DNA from: Aeromicrobium sp. Root344
GTDB taxonomy: Bacteria; Actinomycetota; Actinomycetes; Propionibacteriales; Nocardioidaceae
NCBI RefSeq assembly: GCF_001425755.1
Contig: NZ_LMDH01000001.1
Span: forward strand, 893,791-957,790
DNA length: 64,000 bases
Direction of reading: 5' to 3'
The stretch's first letter is position 1, and every line of letters starts with the position of its first letter. A program made the position numbers and the translations under genes. This document shows, piece after piece, positions 1 through 8,220 of the stretch. Below the pieces are notes generated by a model. That model was given only the letters and a program-made list of their open reading frames with translations. It was not told the DNA's origin and made no database searches.

Positions 1-678
1 ACCCACCACCTTGTCGTTCCCGGCCTTGCGCTGCTCGTGATAGGCGAGGATCTGCAGCTCGATCGACAGGTCGACCTTGCGGACGTCGACGCCCTCGGGC
101 ACCTGCACCAGCGCCGGTGCGAAGTTGAGGATGCTCGTCACGCCTGCCGCGACGAGGCGGTCAGCCACCTCTTGGGCAGCCGTGCCGGGCGTCGCGATGA
201 TGCCGATCGAGATGGCGCGCTCCTCGACGATCGCCGGCAGGTCGTCGAGCGAGGAGACCGTGATGCCGGAGATCGTGGTGCCGACGCGCTTGGGGTCGGC
301 GTCGACGAGGGCTGCCACGCGGATGCCGCGGGTGCTGAAGCCTTGGTAGGCCGAGAGGGCGGACCCGAGGTTGCCGACGCCGACGATGACGACGTCCCAG
401 TCCTGGGTCTGGCCGATCTCGCGGGCGATCTGGTAGCGGAGGTACTCCACGTCGTAGCCGACACCGCGGGTGCCGTAGGAGCCGAGGTAGGACAGGTCCT
501 TGCGGAGCTTCGCCGGGTTGACGCCGGCGTTCTCGGCGAGGTCGTTGGACGAGCACGTCGAGACGCCCTGCTCGGTCAGCGCGTTGAGCGCGCGCAGGTA
601 GACCGGCAGACGTGCGACGGTGGCATCAGGGATGCCACGAGCGCTGCCGTCCGCGAGGGGCGTGCGAAGTATGGTCAC
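1..678 (-). CDS. rex: Redox-sensing transcriptional repressor Rex (3' end outside window)
   Basis: Rex senses the NADH/NAD+ ratio and represses respiratory and fermentative genes when NADH is low. The 226 visible residues hold the N-terminal winged helix (recognition part NPAKLRKDLSYLG, residues 54-66) followed by a Rossmann fold with GVGNLG at 100-105. The family is usually about 210-260 residues, so only the C-terminal tail is missing beyond position 1. The start is taken as GTG at 678 because AGGAG lies 5 bases before it and it gives the usual Rex N-terminus. A Rex operator lies 74-91 bases upstream, so autorepression is likely. In Streptomyces rex heads a hemACD operon; whether that holds here lies outside the window. 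Confidence 0.95.
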   Translation of the reverse strand, partial: MTILRTPLADGSARGIPDATVARLPVYLRALNALTEQGVSTCSSNDLAENAGVNPAKLRKDLSYLGSYGTRGVGYDVEYLRYQIAREIGQTQDWDVVIVGVGNLGSALSAYQGFSTRGIRVAALVDADPKRVGTTISGITVSSLDDLPAIVEERAISIGIIATPGTAAQEVADRLVAAGVTSILNFAPALVQVPEGVDVRKVDLSIELQILAYHEQRKAGNDKVVG

Positions 679-751
679 GGTGCTCCTGCACTGCACGGCC
701 GGGGATTATCCCTGTCGGGACTGGCGCGCGGTGCACCCTCAGTTTAAGAGT

Positions 752-769
752 TTGTGAACGCGTTAACAA
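752..769. promoter_or_regulatory. Rex operator (ROP box)
   Basis: The 18-base site TTGTGAACGCGTTAACAA matches the Rex consensus TTGTGAAnnnnTTCACAA with one mismatch. It sits in the leader/promoter region of the rex gene, which is read leftwards from 678, and is the only such site I found in the window. Autoregulation of rex is established in Streptomyces. Confidence 0.85.
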
Positions 770-862
770 AATCCGAGGACTGAGCGAGCCCTGCGAGCGA
801 ACGTCCGAGGAGGTTGAGCGATCCGCGCCGCAGGCGCCAGTCTGTCGAAACCACGCGAGATG

Positions 863-878
863 TGTGACCCACGTCACC
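863..878. promoter_or_regulatory. Possible CRP-type site upstream of rex
   Basis: TGTGA-CCCACG-TCACC matches the CRP/GlxR consensus TGTGA-N6-TCACA at 9 of 10 defined bases. It lies 94 bases beyond the Rex operator, in the 235-base gap between rex and the glutaredoxin-like gene, so it could act on rex transcription. A single short palindrome could be chance. Confidence 0.35.
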
Positions 879-913
879 AAGAACCGATGGCATATCTCAC
901 ATGAGCTCGTACT

Positions 914-1177
914 TCAGGACGTACGTTCCAGAGCCCCCCGCAGCCGCACCGCATCCACCCGCCAGAAGTCGTGCTGCGTCCCGTCGACGAACGTCACCGG
1001 CACCTGGTCGGTGAATCGTGCGGTCAGGTCGGCATCGTCCGTGATGTCGATGCGCGCCCACGTGTCACCGGTCTCGGCGCAGATCACCGCGACCAGCGCC
1101 TCGGCGGTCTCGCACAGATGACAGCCGGGGCGGGAGTAGACGACGACACGGGCGTCGTCGGCGTGCGCGATCGTCAC
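914..1177 (-). CDS. Glutaredoxin-like thiol oxidoreductase
   Basis: An 87-residue thioredoxin-fold protein. The redox motif C-H-L-C is at residues 19-22 after the first beta strand (VVVYSRPG), and the cis-proline segment VPVTF is in the second half. It matches the DUF836/glutaredoxin-like group, which reduces disulfides in the cytoplasm; the substrate is unknown. Its start overlaps the stop of the upstream acyl-CoA synthetase by 4 bases, so the two are probably translated together. A glutaredoxin-like gene beside rex is a common actinobacterial arrangement. No obvious terminator separates it from rex, but the 235-base gap holds the rex control sites. Confidence 0.85.
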   Translation of the reverse strand: MTIAHADDARVVVYSRPGCHLCETAEALVAVICAETGDTWARIDITDDADLTARFTDQVPVTFVDGTQHDFWRVDAVRLRGALERTS

Positions 1178-2745
1178 GACGCGTCGAGGCCGAGCGTCTC
1201 GCTCCGCGCCAGCGCGCGCAGCCGGCCCTTGGCGACCTTGCCCGTCGCCGAGTGCGGGAGCCCCTGCACCACGACGACCCGCTTGGGCTGCTTGAACCTG
1301 GCGAGCCGCGTGCGGCAGTGCGCCTCGACCGACTCGATGATCGTGGCCTCAGGGGTGTCGGCGTTCTCCGGCACGACGAACGCCACGACAGCCTCGCCGG
1401 TCTCTTCGTCGGGCAGGCCGACGACGGCCACCTGGGCGACCCCCGGGACCTCGGCGATGACGTCCTCGACCTCGAACGGATAGACGTTGAAGCCTGAGAC
1501 GATCACCAGCTCGCGCAGGCGGTCGACGAGCGTCAGGTCACCGTCCTCGTCGAGGAACCCGATGTCGCCGGTCGGATACCAGCCGTCGGCGCGCGGGCCG
1601 TCGACGCCGTCGGGCCAGTAGCCGGAGAAGAGGTTGTCGCCCTTGACCCAGATCTCGGCGGGGTCGCCGGCGTGCGCGTCGGCGTCGTTGGCCTCGACGA
1701 TACGGACCTCGATGCCGGGCAGGGGTCGGCCGACCGAACCGGCCTTGGGCGGCGCGCCCTGCTCGCGCAGCGAGCCGAACGTCGTCGCGATGACGGGCGC
1801 CGTCTCGGTGAGCCCGTAGCCCTGCTCGATGTGCTTGCCCGAGGACGCGAAGAACGTCTCGGCGAGCTCGGGGTCGAGCGCCGACGCACCCGACAGGATC
1901 GTGGTGACTCGGGCGAGCTTGTCGCGCAGGTCGTCGCGACCCGCCCAGGCCGCCACGACGGGCGGCGCCAGTGGGATGTTGGTGACGCCTTCATCGACGA
2001 TCCGGTCCAGCAGTCCGTCGGGGTCGAAGCCGTCGACGAGCAGCACGCGGGCACCTTGGCGTACGGCCTGGCCCAGGACGCAGTTGAGGCCGTAGATGTG
2101 GAACATCGGCAGCAGGCCCAGGCACACGTCGTCGGACGTCATCGCCGGCGGATCGAGCTGGGCGATCTGCTCGATGTTGGCGATCAGCGCCCGGTGCGTC
2201 AGCATCGCGCCGCGCGGCTTGCCACTGGTGCCGGAGGTGTAGAGCACGACCGCGAGCGCTTCGGCGTCAGCGGGCGCGGCCGGGTCGGTGCCGGTCGCGT
2301 CAGCGAGGAACGCGTCGAACGCCGTCTCGTCATGCTGCGGCGCGGCGCCGTCGACGATCACACTGACCTGGTGGTCGTCGGTGACGGCCTCGCGCACCTG
2401 GGTCACACCGGCCTCGTCGCACAGCACGACCCGGGCCAGCGAGTCGGCCAGCATGCGACCGATCTCGCGAGTCGTGGAGCGGGGATTGATCGGCACCGCG
2501 ACCATGCCGCCCCGCAGGATGCCGAAGTAGGCGATCGGCAGGTCGATCCGGTTGGCCATGACCACCGCGACCCGGTGCCCCGCGACGAGGCCGCGGGCGG
2601 ACAGGCCGCGCGCCACGGCGTCCGCCGCATCGTCGAGCTGGCGCCACGTGACCTCGCGCCGCTCGGCGCGGTGCTCGACCAGCGCGACGCCGTCTGGATC
2701 GGTGGACGCAGCGTCGCGGAGGTAGTCGCTGACATTGACTGTCAC
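1174..2745 (-). CDS. Acyl-CoA synthetase (AMP-forming, class I adenylating enzyme)
   Basis: A 523-residue ANL-superfamily enzyme that activates a carboxylic acid, probably a fatty acid, to acyl-AMP and then acyl-CoA. Motifs in order: the P-loop-like YTSGTSGKP at 169-177, the adenine motif GYGLTETAP, the hinge motif YPTGDIGFLDEDGD, and a C-terminal domain with the catalytic lysine region (PHSATGKVAKGRLR). Length is normal for the long-chain fatty acid-CoA ligase group. Chain-length specificity cannot be read from sequence. It is divergent from the HAD hydrolase gene, with about 50 bases between, and is followed at once by the glutaredoxin-like gene. Confidence 0.9.
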   Translation of the reverse strand: MTVNVSDYLRDAASTDPDGVALVEHRAERREVTWRQLDDAADAVARGLSARGLVAGHRVAVVMANRIDLPIAYFGILRGGMVAVPINPRSTTREIGRMLADSLARVVLCDEAGVTQVREAVTDDHQVSVIVDGAAPQHDETAFDAFLADATGTDPAAPADAEALAVVLYTSGTSGKPRGAMLTHRALIANIEQIAQLDPPAMTSDDVCLGLLPMFHIYGLNCVLGQAVRQGARVLLVDGFDPDGLLDRIVDEGVTNIPLAPPVVAAWAGRDDLRDKLARVTTILSGASALDPELAETFFASSGKHIEQGYGLTETAPVIATTFGSLREQGAPPKAGSVGRPLPGIEVRIVEANDADAHAGDPAEIWVKGDNLFSGYWPDGVDGPRADGWYPTGDIGFLDEDGDLTLVDRLRELVIVSGFNVYPFEVEDVIAEVPGVAQVAVVGLPDEETGEAVVAFVVPENADTPEATIIESVEAHCRTRLARFKQPKRVVVVQGLPHSATGKVAKGRLRALARSETLGLDAS

Positions 2746-2798
2746 GCCTCCGAGTCAACCACACGTGGCACACGCTGGAGGGCGATAGTCTCGGTTAC

Positions 2799-3683
2799 AT
2801 GCCACGGGACGTACGACCCGATCAGCCGCGCAATCTGCGCTCGCGATCCGTGCTGTCCGGCCAGGCCGCCGCGTCGGCCGCCGAGATCGAGAGCGCGCTG
2901 TCGACCGAGCCCGACACGACGGCGGCGGCGTTCTTCGACGTCGACAACACGATCATGCAGGGCGCCTCGATCTTCCACCTCGCCCGCGGCCTCCACCGGC
3001 GCAAGTTCTTCACGACCAAGGACATCGCCAAGGCCACCTGGCAACAGCTCTACTTCCGGGTCGCCGGTGTCGAGGATCCCGAGCACATCGCCAAGGCCCG
3101 CTCGTCGGCCCTGGCGTTCATCGCCGGCCACAAGGTCTCCGAGCTCGAGGAGATCGGCGAGGAGATCTTCGACGAGCACATGGCGCACAAGATCTGGCCG
3201 GGCACCCGCGCCATCGCCCAGTGGCACCTCGATCGGGGCCAGCGCGTCTGGCTCGTGACCGCCGCACCGGTCGAGATCGCCAGCGTGATCGCGCGGCGCC
3301 TCGGCCTGACTGGTGCCCTCGGCACGGTGTCGGCCCACGTCGACGGCGTCTACACCGGCGAGCTCGTCGGCGAGATGCTGCACGGCGAGGGCAAGGCCGC
3401 GGCGATCCGGGAGGTCGCCGAGCGCGAGGGCCTCGTGCTCGCGGACTGCTACGCGTACTCCGACTCCAGCAACGACCTCCCGATGCTGTCCCTCGTGGGT
3501 CATCCCTGCGCGGTCAACCCTGACTCGACCCTGCGTGCGCATGCGCGGGCCAACGACTGGCGCATCCGCGACTACCGCACCGGTCGCAAGGTCGCGCTGG
3601 TCGGTGGGAAGGGTGTCATGGCCGCGATCGCGGCCGGTGGTGCCTGGCGCGTGCTGAGGCACAGAAAAAAGCAAAGAAACTGA
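2799..3683 (+). CDS. HAD-IB family hydrolase (phosphoserine-phosphatase-like)
   Basis: A 294-residue haloacid dehalogenase phosphatase. The nucleophile motif DVDNT is at residues 47-51, motif II is in LVTAAPVE, and motif III/IV is SDSSNDLPML, so the catalytic set is complete. A basic N-terminal extension of about 40 residues and a very basic tail (HRKKQRN) flank the domain; a hydrophobic segment near the C-terminus (KGVMAAIAAGGAW) may touch the membrane. Family members dephosphorylate phosphoserine or small phosphate esters; the substrate here is not known. Genes of this type sit just upstream of bldN in other actinobacteria. A 46-base gap separates it from bldN. Confidence 0.85.
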   Translation: MPRDVRPDQPRNLRSRSVLSGQAAASAAEIESALSTEPDTTAAAFFDVDNTIMQGASIFHLARGLHRRKFFTTKDIAKATWQQLYFRVAGVEDPEHIAKARSSALAFIAGHKVSELEEIGEEIFDEHMAHKIWPGTRAIAQWHLDRGQRVWLVTAAPVEIASVIARRLGLTGALGTVSAHVDGVYTGELVGEMLHGEGKAAAIREVAEREGLVLADCYAYSDSSNDLPMLSLVGHPCAVNPDSTLRAHARANDWRIRDYRTGRKVALVGGKGVMAAIAAGGAWRVLRHRKKQRN

Positions 3684-3729
3684 CAGCATCTCCACCCCGG
3701 GTTAGTATTTCGGGGATCAGGGAGGGCCT

Positions 3730-4431
3730 GTGAGAAACACCACGAGTCGGTTGCGCGTCGCGCTGTCGCTCGCACTCGCGACCCCCGACGACAGGTCCCT
3801 CCTCGTCGCCCTCGCTTTGGCGGACTCGCCCGCCTACGCACCCTCGACCGGCTCCTCCAGTCCACAGGACGACCAGGACCCCGAAGCCACCCGCCTTCGC
3901 GCTCTGGTCGACCTGGCCAAGGAGGGCGACGCCGAGGCGTTCGGCCAGCTCTACGACCACTACGTGACCGGCGTGTTCCGCTTCATCTACTACCGCGTCG
4001 GGTCACAGCAGCTCGCCGAGGACCTCACGAGCGAGACGTTCGTCCGCGGCCTCCGCGCCATCCAGCGATTCAACTGGCAGGGCAAGGACTTCGGCGCCTG
4101 GCTGACCACGATCGCGCGCAACCTCGTCGCCGACCACTTCAAGTCCAGCCGGGCCCGCCTCGAGATCGTCGCCGAGACGATCCCCGAGGGCAAGGTGACG
4201 GTTGCCAGCCCCGAGCAGGAGGTCCTCGCACTCATCTCCAACGAGATGCTGTTCGAGGCGGTCAACGCGCTGCCCAACGAGCAGCGTGACTGCATCCTCA
4301 TGCGTTTCATCCAGGGCCTGTCGATCGCCCAGACCGCAGCCGCCCTCGGGCGGAGCGAGGGTGCGATCAAGCAGCTCCAGCTGCGTGCCGTCCGAAGTCT
4401 CGCCAAGACGATGCCGGAGGACGCCCGATGA
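3730..4431 (+). CDS. bldN: BldN-family ECF sigma factor
   Basis: A 233-residue extracytoplasmic-function sigma factor. Region 2 spans about residues 66-140 (LYDHYVTGVFRFIYYRVG, then AEDLTSETFVRGLRAI), and region 4 about 170-228 (NALPNEQRDCILMRFIQG, then a helix-turn-helix in SIAQTAAALGRSEGAIKQL). The start is GTG at 3730, preceded by GGGAGGG. An N-terminal extension of roughly 60 residues precedes region 2. Streptomyces BldN also has such an extension and is made as a proprotein, so processing is possible here. Neighbours (rex, HAD hydrolase, RsbN-like anti-sigma, small HTH regulator) match the Streptomyces bldN locus as I recall it, which supports the name beyond a generic ECF call. Confidence 0.85.
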   Translation: MRNTTSRLRVALSLALATPDDRSLLVALALADSPAYAPSTGSSSPQDDQDPEATRLRALVDLAKEGDAEAFGQLYDHYVTGVFRFIYYRVGSQQLAEDLTSETFVRGLRAIQRFNWQGKDFGAWLTTIARNLVADHFKSSRARLEIVAETIPEGKVTVASPEQEVLALISNEMLFEAVNALPNEQRDCILMRFIQGLSIAQTAAALGRSEGAIKQLQLRAVRSLAKTMPEDAR

Positions 4432-4463
4432 TCCCCGCCGACCACTTTGTCCTGTCATTTGGC

Positions 4464-4492
4464 CGTAACTTCGCGGACTCCAACGTCGTTGT
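4464..4492 (+). promoter_or_regulatory. Candidate sigma-BldN-type promoter of the anti-sigma gene
   Basis: CGTAAC at 4464-4469 and CGTTGT at 4487-4492 are 17 bases apart, close to the consensus known for Streptomyces sigma-BldN (CGTAAC about 16 bases before CGTTGA). The pair lies in the 97-base gap between the sigma gene and its anti-sigma gene, 36 bases before the latter's start. In Streptomyces rsbN is itself a sigma-BldN target, forming a negative feedback loop; the same is inferred here. Confidence 0.6.
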
Positions 4493-4528
4493 ACGTGTTG
4501 GAACGTCCACAGCAGTGAGGAACGCATC

Positions 4529-5587
4529 ATGATCGGCCGTCGCTCCCACGACGACGCCCAGTCCTTCGAGGAGGCCTGGAGCGGCCGCACACCCCGCGAC
4601 GAACACATCGCCGACCTCGTGCGTTTCGCCGAGACCCTGTGCGAAGCGGCGGTTGCCGAGCCCACCCCGATGTTCCGCGAGTCCCTGCGCACCCAGCTCA
4701 TGTCCGAGGCCGAGACGGTCCTCGTGGCGATGCCTGCGAAGCCCTCCACCAGCCCGACCCGCACACCCGAGGCCAGCCCCGTCCGCCGTCGCGTCGCCGG
4801 ACTCACCGCGGCCCTGGTCGCGTCGGCCGGTGTCGTCGGGATCGTGGCGTCCAGCGCGTCCGCCGTGCCCGGCGAGATGCTCTACCCGGTCAAGCGCAGC
4901 GTCGAGTCGGTCGAGCTCGCCCTGCACCGCGACGATGCCTCGCGCGGCTCGTTCCAGCTTCGTCAGGCCGCCGAGCGGCTCGCCGAGGCTCGCGAGCTGA
5001 GTGGCGAAGGTGCGTCTGAGAGTCTCATCGCCCAGACCCTCCAGGACTTCTCCTCACAGGCCGAGGCCGGGTCGACCGCACTGTTCAGCGACTACACCGG
5101 CAACGGCGAGAAGAAGTCGATCCGCACGGTCAACGACTTCGCGGTCGCGGCCACCGCCGACCTGTCGGCGCTGTCCTCGCAGCTGCCCCCGGGCGCCGAC
5201 GACCCATTCGAGGCAGCCACTGCGACGATCACCGAGCTGGCGACGCAGGCGTCGTCACTGTGCTCGGCCTGCACGACCGGCGACCTCCAGCAGCTCGTCG
5301 CGTCGGTCAAGGACCTGTCGGTCAACCCCACCAGCAGCTCGGGTGAGTCGTCCGACGGCAAGTCGGGCAAGCCCTCGAGCTCGGACGCCAAGACCCCGGC
5401 GGCGCCGGCGAGCAGTCAGTCGGCCGACAAGCCGATCGTCGCACTGCCGTTGCCGACGACGGCACCCACCACCAAGGCCCCCAGCCTGACCGACCTCACG
5501 GACCCGGTGATCGGCGCCGTGCTCGGTGACGAGAACCAAGAGGGCTTGATCCCCGGCCTGCTGAACGGGCTGCTGGGCAAGAAGTAG
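4529..5587 (+). CDS. RsbN-like transmembrane anti-sigma factor (DUF5667)
   Basis: A 352-residue protein with three parts: a cytoplasmic N-terminal domain (residues 1-85) fit to bind the sigma factor, one membrane helix at about 89-111, and an outer DUF5667-type helical domain beginning VPGEMLYPVKRSVESVEL. A long Ser/Pro/Ala/Thr-rich linker (about 270-320) and a short conserved tail follow. This is the layout of RsbN, the membrane anchor that holds sigma-BldN inactive in Streptomyces. The 97-base gap after the sigma gene contains its own candidate promoter. The gene is followed by a convergent acyltransferase gene. Interaction with the upstream sigma factor is inferred from position and layout. 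Confidence 0.8.
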   Translation: MIGRRSHDDAQSFEEAWSGRTPRDEHIADLVRFAETLCEAAVAEPTPMFRESLRTQLMSEAETVLVAMPAKPSTSPTRTPEASPVRRRVAGLTAALVASAGVVGIVASSASAVPGEMLYPVKRSVESVELALHRDDASRGSFQLRQAAERLAEARELSGEGASESLIAQTLQDFSSQAEAGSTALFSDYTGNGEKKSIRTVNDFAVAATADLSALSSQLPPGADDPFEAATATITELATQASSLCSACTTGDLQQLVASVKDLSVNPTSSSGESSDGKSGKPSSSDAKTPAAPASSQSADKPIVALPLPTTAPTTKAPSLTDLTDPVIGAVLGDENQEGLIPGLLNGLLGKK

Positions 5588-5659
5588 AGGGCGCGGCTCG
5601 TTCGTCGCCTTCCTGCGCTCGACCCCTGGCCACCTCCATGGTCCAGCGGCGTCACAGCT

Positions 5660-6934
5660 TCAGAAGAACGCGTTGCCTCGGTCCACCAGCAGGCCGTAGA
5701 GCGTCTGCTGGATCGTCTCGCGCACCTGGTCGGTGACGTTGAACAGCAGCATCGGGTCGTCAGCCGACTCCGGGTCGTAGGCATCGGTGCGGATCGGCTC
5801 GCCGAACTCGATGATCCACTTGCTGGGGAGCGGGATCATGCCCAGCGGGCCGAGCAGCGGGAAGAACGGCGTGATCGGCAGATAGGGCAGGCCGAGCAGG
5901 CGAGCCAGGGACGGGACGTTGCCGACGAGGGGATAGATCTCCTCGGCTCCGACGATCGAGACCGGCACGATCGGCACCTGCGCACGCATGGCCGACGACA
6001 CGAAGCCACCGCGGCCGAACCGCTGGAGCTTGTAGCGCTCGGCGAACGGCTTGCCGATGCCCTTGAACCCCTCGGGCCACACGCCGGCCAGCTCGCCCGT
6101 CGTGAGCAGACGTTCAGCGTCCTCGGTGCAGGCCAGGGTTGCGCCGACCTTGCGGGCGACCTGGCCGACGAACGGCAGCGAGAAGACGAGGTCGGCGCCG
6201 AGCGGCCGCAGGTTTCGTCCGCTGTACTTCTTGACCGCGTAGCCCGTGATGAGCCCGTCGATCGGAACGGTGCCCGAGTGGTTGGCGACGAGCAGCGCGC
6301 CACCCTCGACCGGGATGTTCTCGATGCCGCGCACCTCGAGGCGGAACCACTTCTCGGCGAGCGGCTCGATCGCCGCGGTCAGGACCTCGGTGATCTGGGG
6401 GTCGAAGCCGAACTCGTCGACCTCGTAGTCGCCGCTCATGCGCTTGCGGATCGTCGCGAGCAATGTCGCGACGCGGGCCTCCCAGTCGGTGCCGAGGACC
6501 CTCTGGGCCGCCTGGACCAGGGCCACCACGATGTCGTCGAGCGGAATGCCGGCCGACAAGGGTGCGGCGCCGGCGGTCCTCGTACGCTTCGCGGCTTCCT
6601 CGGCGGCCGCGGCGGCGGCTGCTGCTGCGTCCTCGTCCGTCACGGCCCGCAGCCGGGGCTTCGGCGGCGGGGTCGACTTCTTGGCTGCGCCGGGGGCACC
6701 TGCGGGGCGCTTGGCGCCCGCGGGATTCTTGGCGGCCGGCTTGCTCGTCTTGGCAGCCGGCTTGGCGGCCGGCTTGGCCTCGGCAACCGGACTCTGAGCG
6801 ACCGGCTTCTTGGCGACCGGCTTCTTGACCGCCGGCCCGCCGGCCAGCGACCTCGCCGCGGCAGATGGCGAGGTCTGGCGGTTGCCGCGGCCCGCCTTGC
6901 CGGCCGAACCGATGCTCTTGCGCTCGTCGGTCAT
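5660..6934 (-). CDS. Lysophospholipid/glycerolipid acyltransferase with basic repeat tail
   Basis: A 424-residue protein. The C-terminal two thirds is a PlsC/LPLAT (MGAT-like) domain: the acyl-transfer motif is NHSGTVPID (H219, D226), and a substrate loop GVWPEGFKG follows. The spacing is H-X6-D, not H-X4-D, as in the MGAT-like branch. Residues about 30-120 form a low-complexity Lys/Ala/Pro tail with KKPVAKKPVA-type repeats and a run of alanines, like a histone H1 tail. This tail is probably disordered and could bind nucleic acid or acidic membrane. The start overlaps the stop of the upstream epimerase gene by 4 bases. The likely role is phospholipid or glycerolipid acylation at the inner membrane. 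Confidence 0.85.
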   Translation of the reverse strand: MTDERKSIGSAGKAGRGNRQTSPSAAARSLAGGPAVKKPVAKKPVAQSPVAEAKPAAKPAAKTSKPAAKNPAGAKRPAGAPGAAKKSTPPPKPRLRAVTDEDAAAAAAAAAEEAAKRTRTAGAAPLSAGIPLDDIVVALVQAAQRVLGTDWEARVATLLATIRKRMSGDYEVDEFGFDPQITEVLTAAIEPLAEKWFRLEVRGIENIPVEGGALLVANHSGTVPIDGLITGYAVKKYSGRNLRPLGADLVFSLPFVGQVARKVGATLACTEDAERLLTTGELAGVWPEGFKGIGKPFAERYKLQRFGRGGFVSSAMRAQVPIVPVSIVGAEEIYPLVGNVPSLARLLGLPYLPITPFFPLLGPLGMIPLPSKWIIEFGEPIRTDAYDPESADDPMLLFNVTDQVRETIQQTLYGLLVDRGNAFF

Positions 6935-7914
6935 GCCCGTCCCCCCACGGCCGACATGATGCCGGGCCTCAATGATTCGCGGAACTCGTCGAACGTGTCC
7001 ATCGAGCTCCGGGTGAGCTCGTAGCCGAAGATGTCGCGCAGGGCCAAGGTGTCGACGACCCGCCCGTAGGTCAGCAGCCGGTGCAGGTCCGGGGGGATGT
7101 CCGAGCCGGCCGCCCGAAGCACCCGCCGGGCGGCGGTCGCGAAGCCGATGGGCGGGAGCGGGATGACCGGGCGTCCGAGGCGGCGCGCGGCCTGGCTCAG
7201 AAGCACGACGCCGTCGCCGGCGATGTTGAACGTGCCGGGCCGATCCTTGAGGATCGACTGCTCGAGCACCGCGAACGCGTCGCGGAGGTCAGTGAACTGG
7301 AGCCGTGGGTCGAAGCCCATGACGGCCGGGAGCACGGGGCTGGCGAAGTAGGTCGCCAGTGGGGTGTCGATCGACGGGTGCAGGATCTGCGCCGCACGCA
7401 GCGTCGTGATGAGCACCTCGGGCCGGCGCCGCGCGAACCCGCGGACGTACGACTCGACCTCGACGATGTCCTTGGGGAACCCGCTGCGTACGCCGTCACG
7501 GGCCAGCAGCGACTCGGTGAACATCGCGGGGTCCCGCGGCGACGAGCCGTAGACCGCGGTCGAGGAGCCGAGGATGAACTTCTTGACCGTCGCCGAGCGC
7601 TGGCAGGCCGCGAGGAGCTGCATCGTGCCGATGACGTTGAGCTCCTTGGCGCCTCCGGCCCGGCCCCGCTTGGGCGGGTTGACGTCGAGGTGGACGACGG
7701 TGTCGACGTCCTCGACGGCGATGACCTTGCCGACCACCGGGGTGCGGATGTCGGCGCGGACGAACTTCACGCCACCGAGGTCACCTGGCGGCAGCATCGT
7801 GTCGATGCCGACGACCTTGCCGATGCCCGCGCCCTCGCCGAGGTCTGCGAGTCGGCGCGCGAAGAGCGACGCAAACGAACCCGCAACACCGGTGACGAGG
7901 ACAGACCGGGCCAT
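6931..7914 (-). CDS. NAD-dependent epimerase/dehydratase (extended SDR)
   Basis: A 327-residue Rossmann protein with an N-terminal nucleotide motif VTGVAGSFAS (last Gly of TGxxGxxG replaced by Ala) and the extended-SDR pattern including IRTPVVGKVI and the AVYGSSPRD segment. The catalytic Tyr is not in a clear YxxxK, so the enzyme may be atypical. It is the partner of the downstream acyltransferase gene, overlapping it by 4 bases, and starts 7 bases after the stop of the tiny ribosomal protein gene. The trio is probably one transcript. The same pairing beside a small HTH regulator is seen in Streptomyces. Substrate unknown. Confidence 0.85.
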   Translation of the reverse strand: MARSVLVTGVAGSFASLFARRLADLGEGAGIGKVVGIDTMLPPGDLGGVKFVRADIRTPVVGKVIAVEDVDTVVHLDVNPPKRGRAGGAKELNVIGTMQLLAACQRSATVKKFILGSSTAVYGSSPRDPAMFTESLLARDGVRSGFPKDIVEVESYVRGFARRRPEVLITTLRAAQILHPSIDTPLATYFASPVLPAVMGFDPRLQFTDLRDAFAVLEQSILKDRPGTFNIAGDGVVLLSQAARRLGRPVIPLPPIGFATAARRVLRAAGSDIPPDLHRLLTYGRVVDTLALRDIFGYELTRSSMDTFDEFRESLRPGIMSAVGGRA

Positions 7915-7920
7915 AGGGGC

Positions 7921-8022
7921 CTACTTGCCCAGACGACGACGCTGTACTCGGGTGCGCTTGAGCATCTTGCGGTGCTTCTTCTTCGACATCCGCTTGCGAC
8001 GCTTCTTGATGACTGAACCCAC
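7921..8022 (-). CDS. Small 30S ribosomal protein bS22 (AURKAIP1/COX24-like)
   Basis: A 33-residue, extremely basic protein read from GTG at 8022. It begins [19 protein letters not shown] and ends VQRRRLGK. This is nearly identical to the mycobacterial small-subunit protein bS22 that was seen in ribosome structures and had escaped annotation. In this window it precedes the epimerase and acyltransferase genes by 7 bases. The other GTG nearby (8028) is in another frame. Its tiny size means gene callers often miss it. The match rests on memory of the mycobacterial sequence, but the length, composition and motif order leave little room for doubt. Confidence 0.88.
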   Translation of the reverse strand: MGSVIKKRRKRMSKKKHRKMLKRTRVQRRRLGK

Positions 8023-8220
8023 GGGTCACGACTCAATTCTTGTTGGCCACGCGAAGTGGCTGGTGCCTGAGATTGGTGGCCATTGCGGTGATCGCAGACC
8101 CTCGCATGGCGCGGCTGCGGTCGCCCGTACTGGCTGCGAACAGCCTACACGGCAACATCGGCCGGGATTTTCCCCGACCAGTCATGCGCCCGGGCCCCCG
8201 GCGTACGGTGCTGCGTCCGG

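Noticed and set aside
1672..3258. 528-codon open frame crossing the acyl-CoA synthetase and HAD genes
   Set aside because: It covers parts of two clear genes in other frames and has low-complexity Arg/Pro/Ser content.
6585..6800. GC-rich short tandem repeats, as a possible repeat array
   Set aside because: They are the coding repeats of the Lys/Ala/Pro tail of the acyltransferase, not a CRISPR or satellite.
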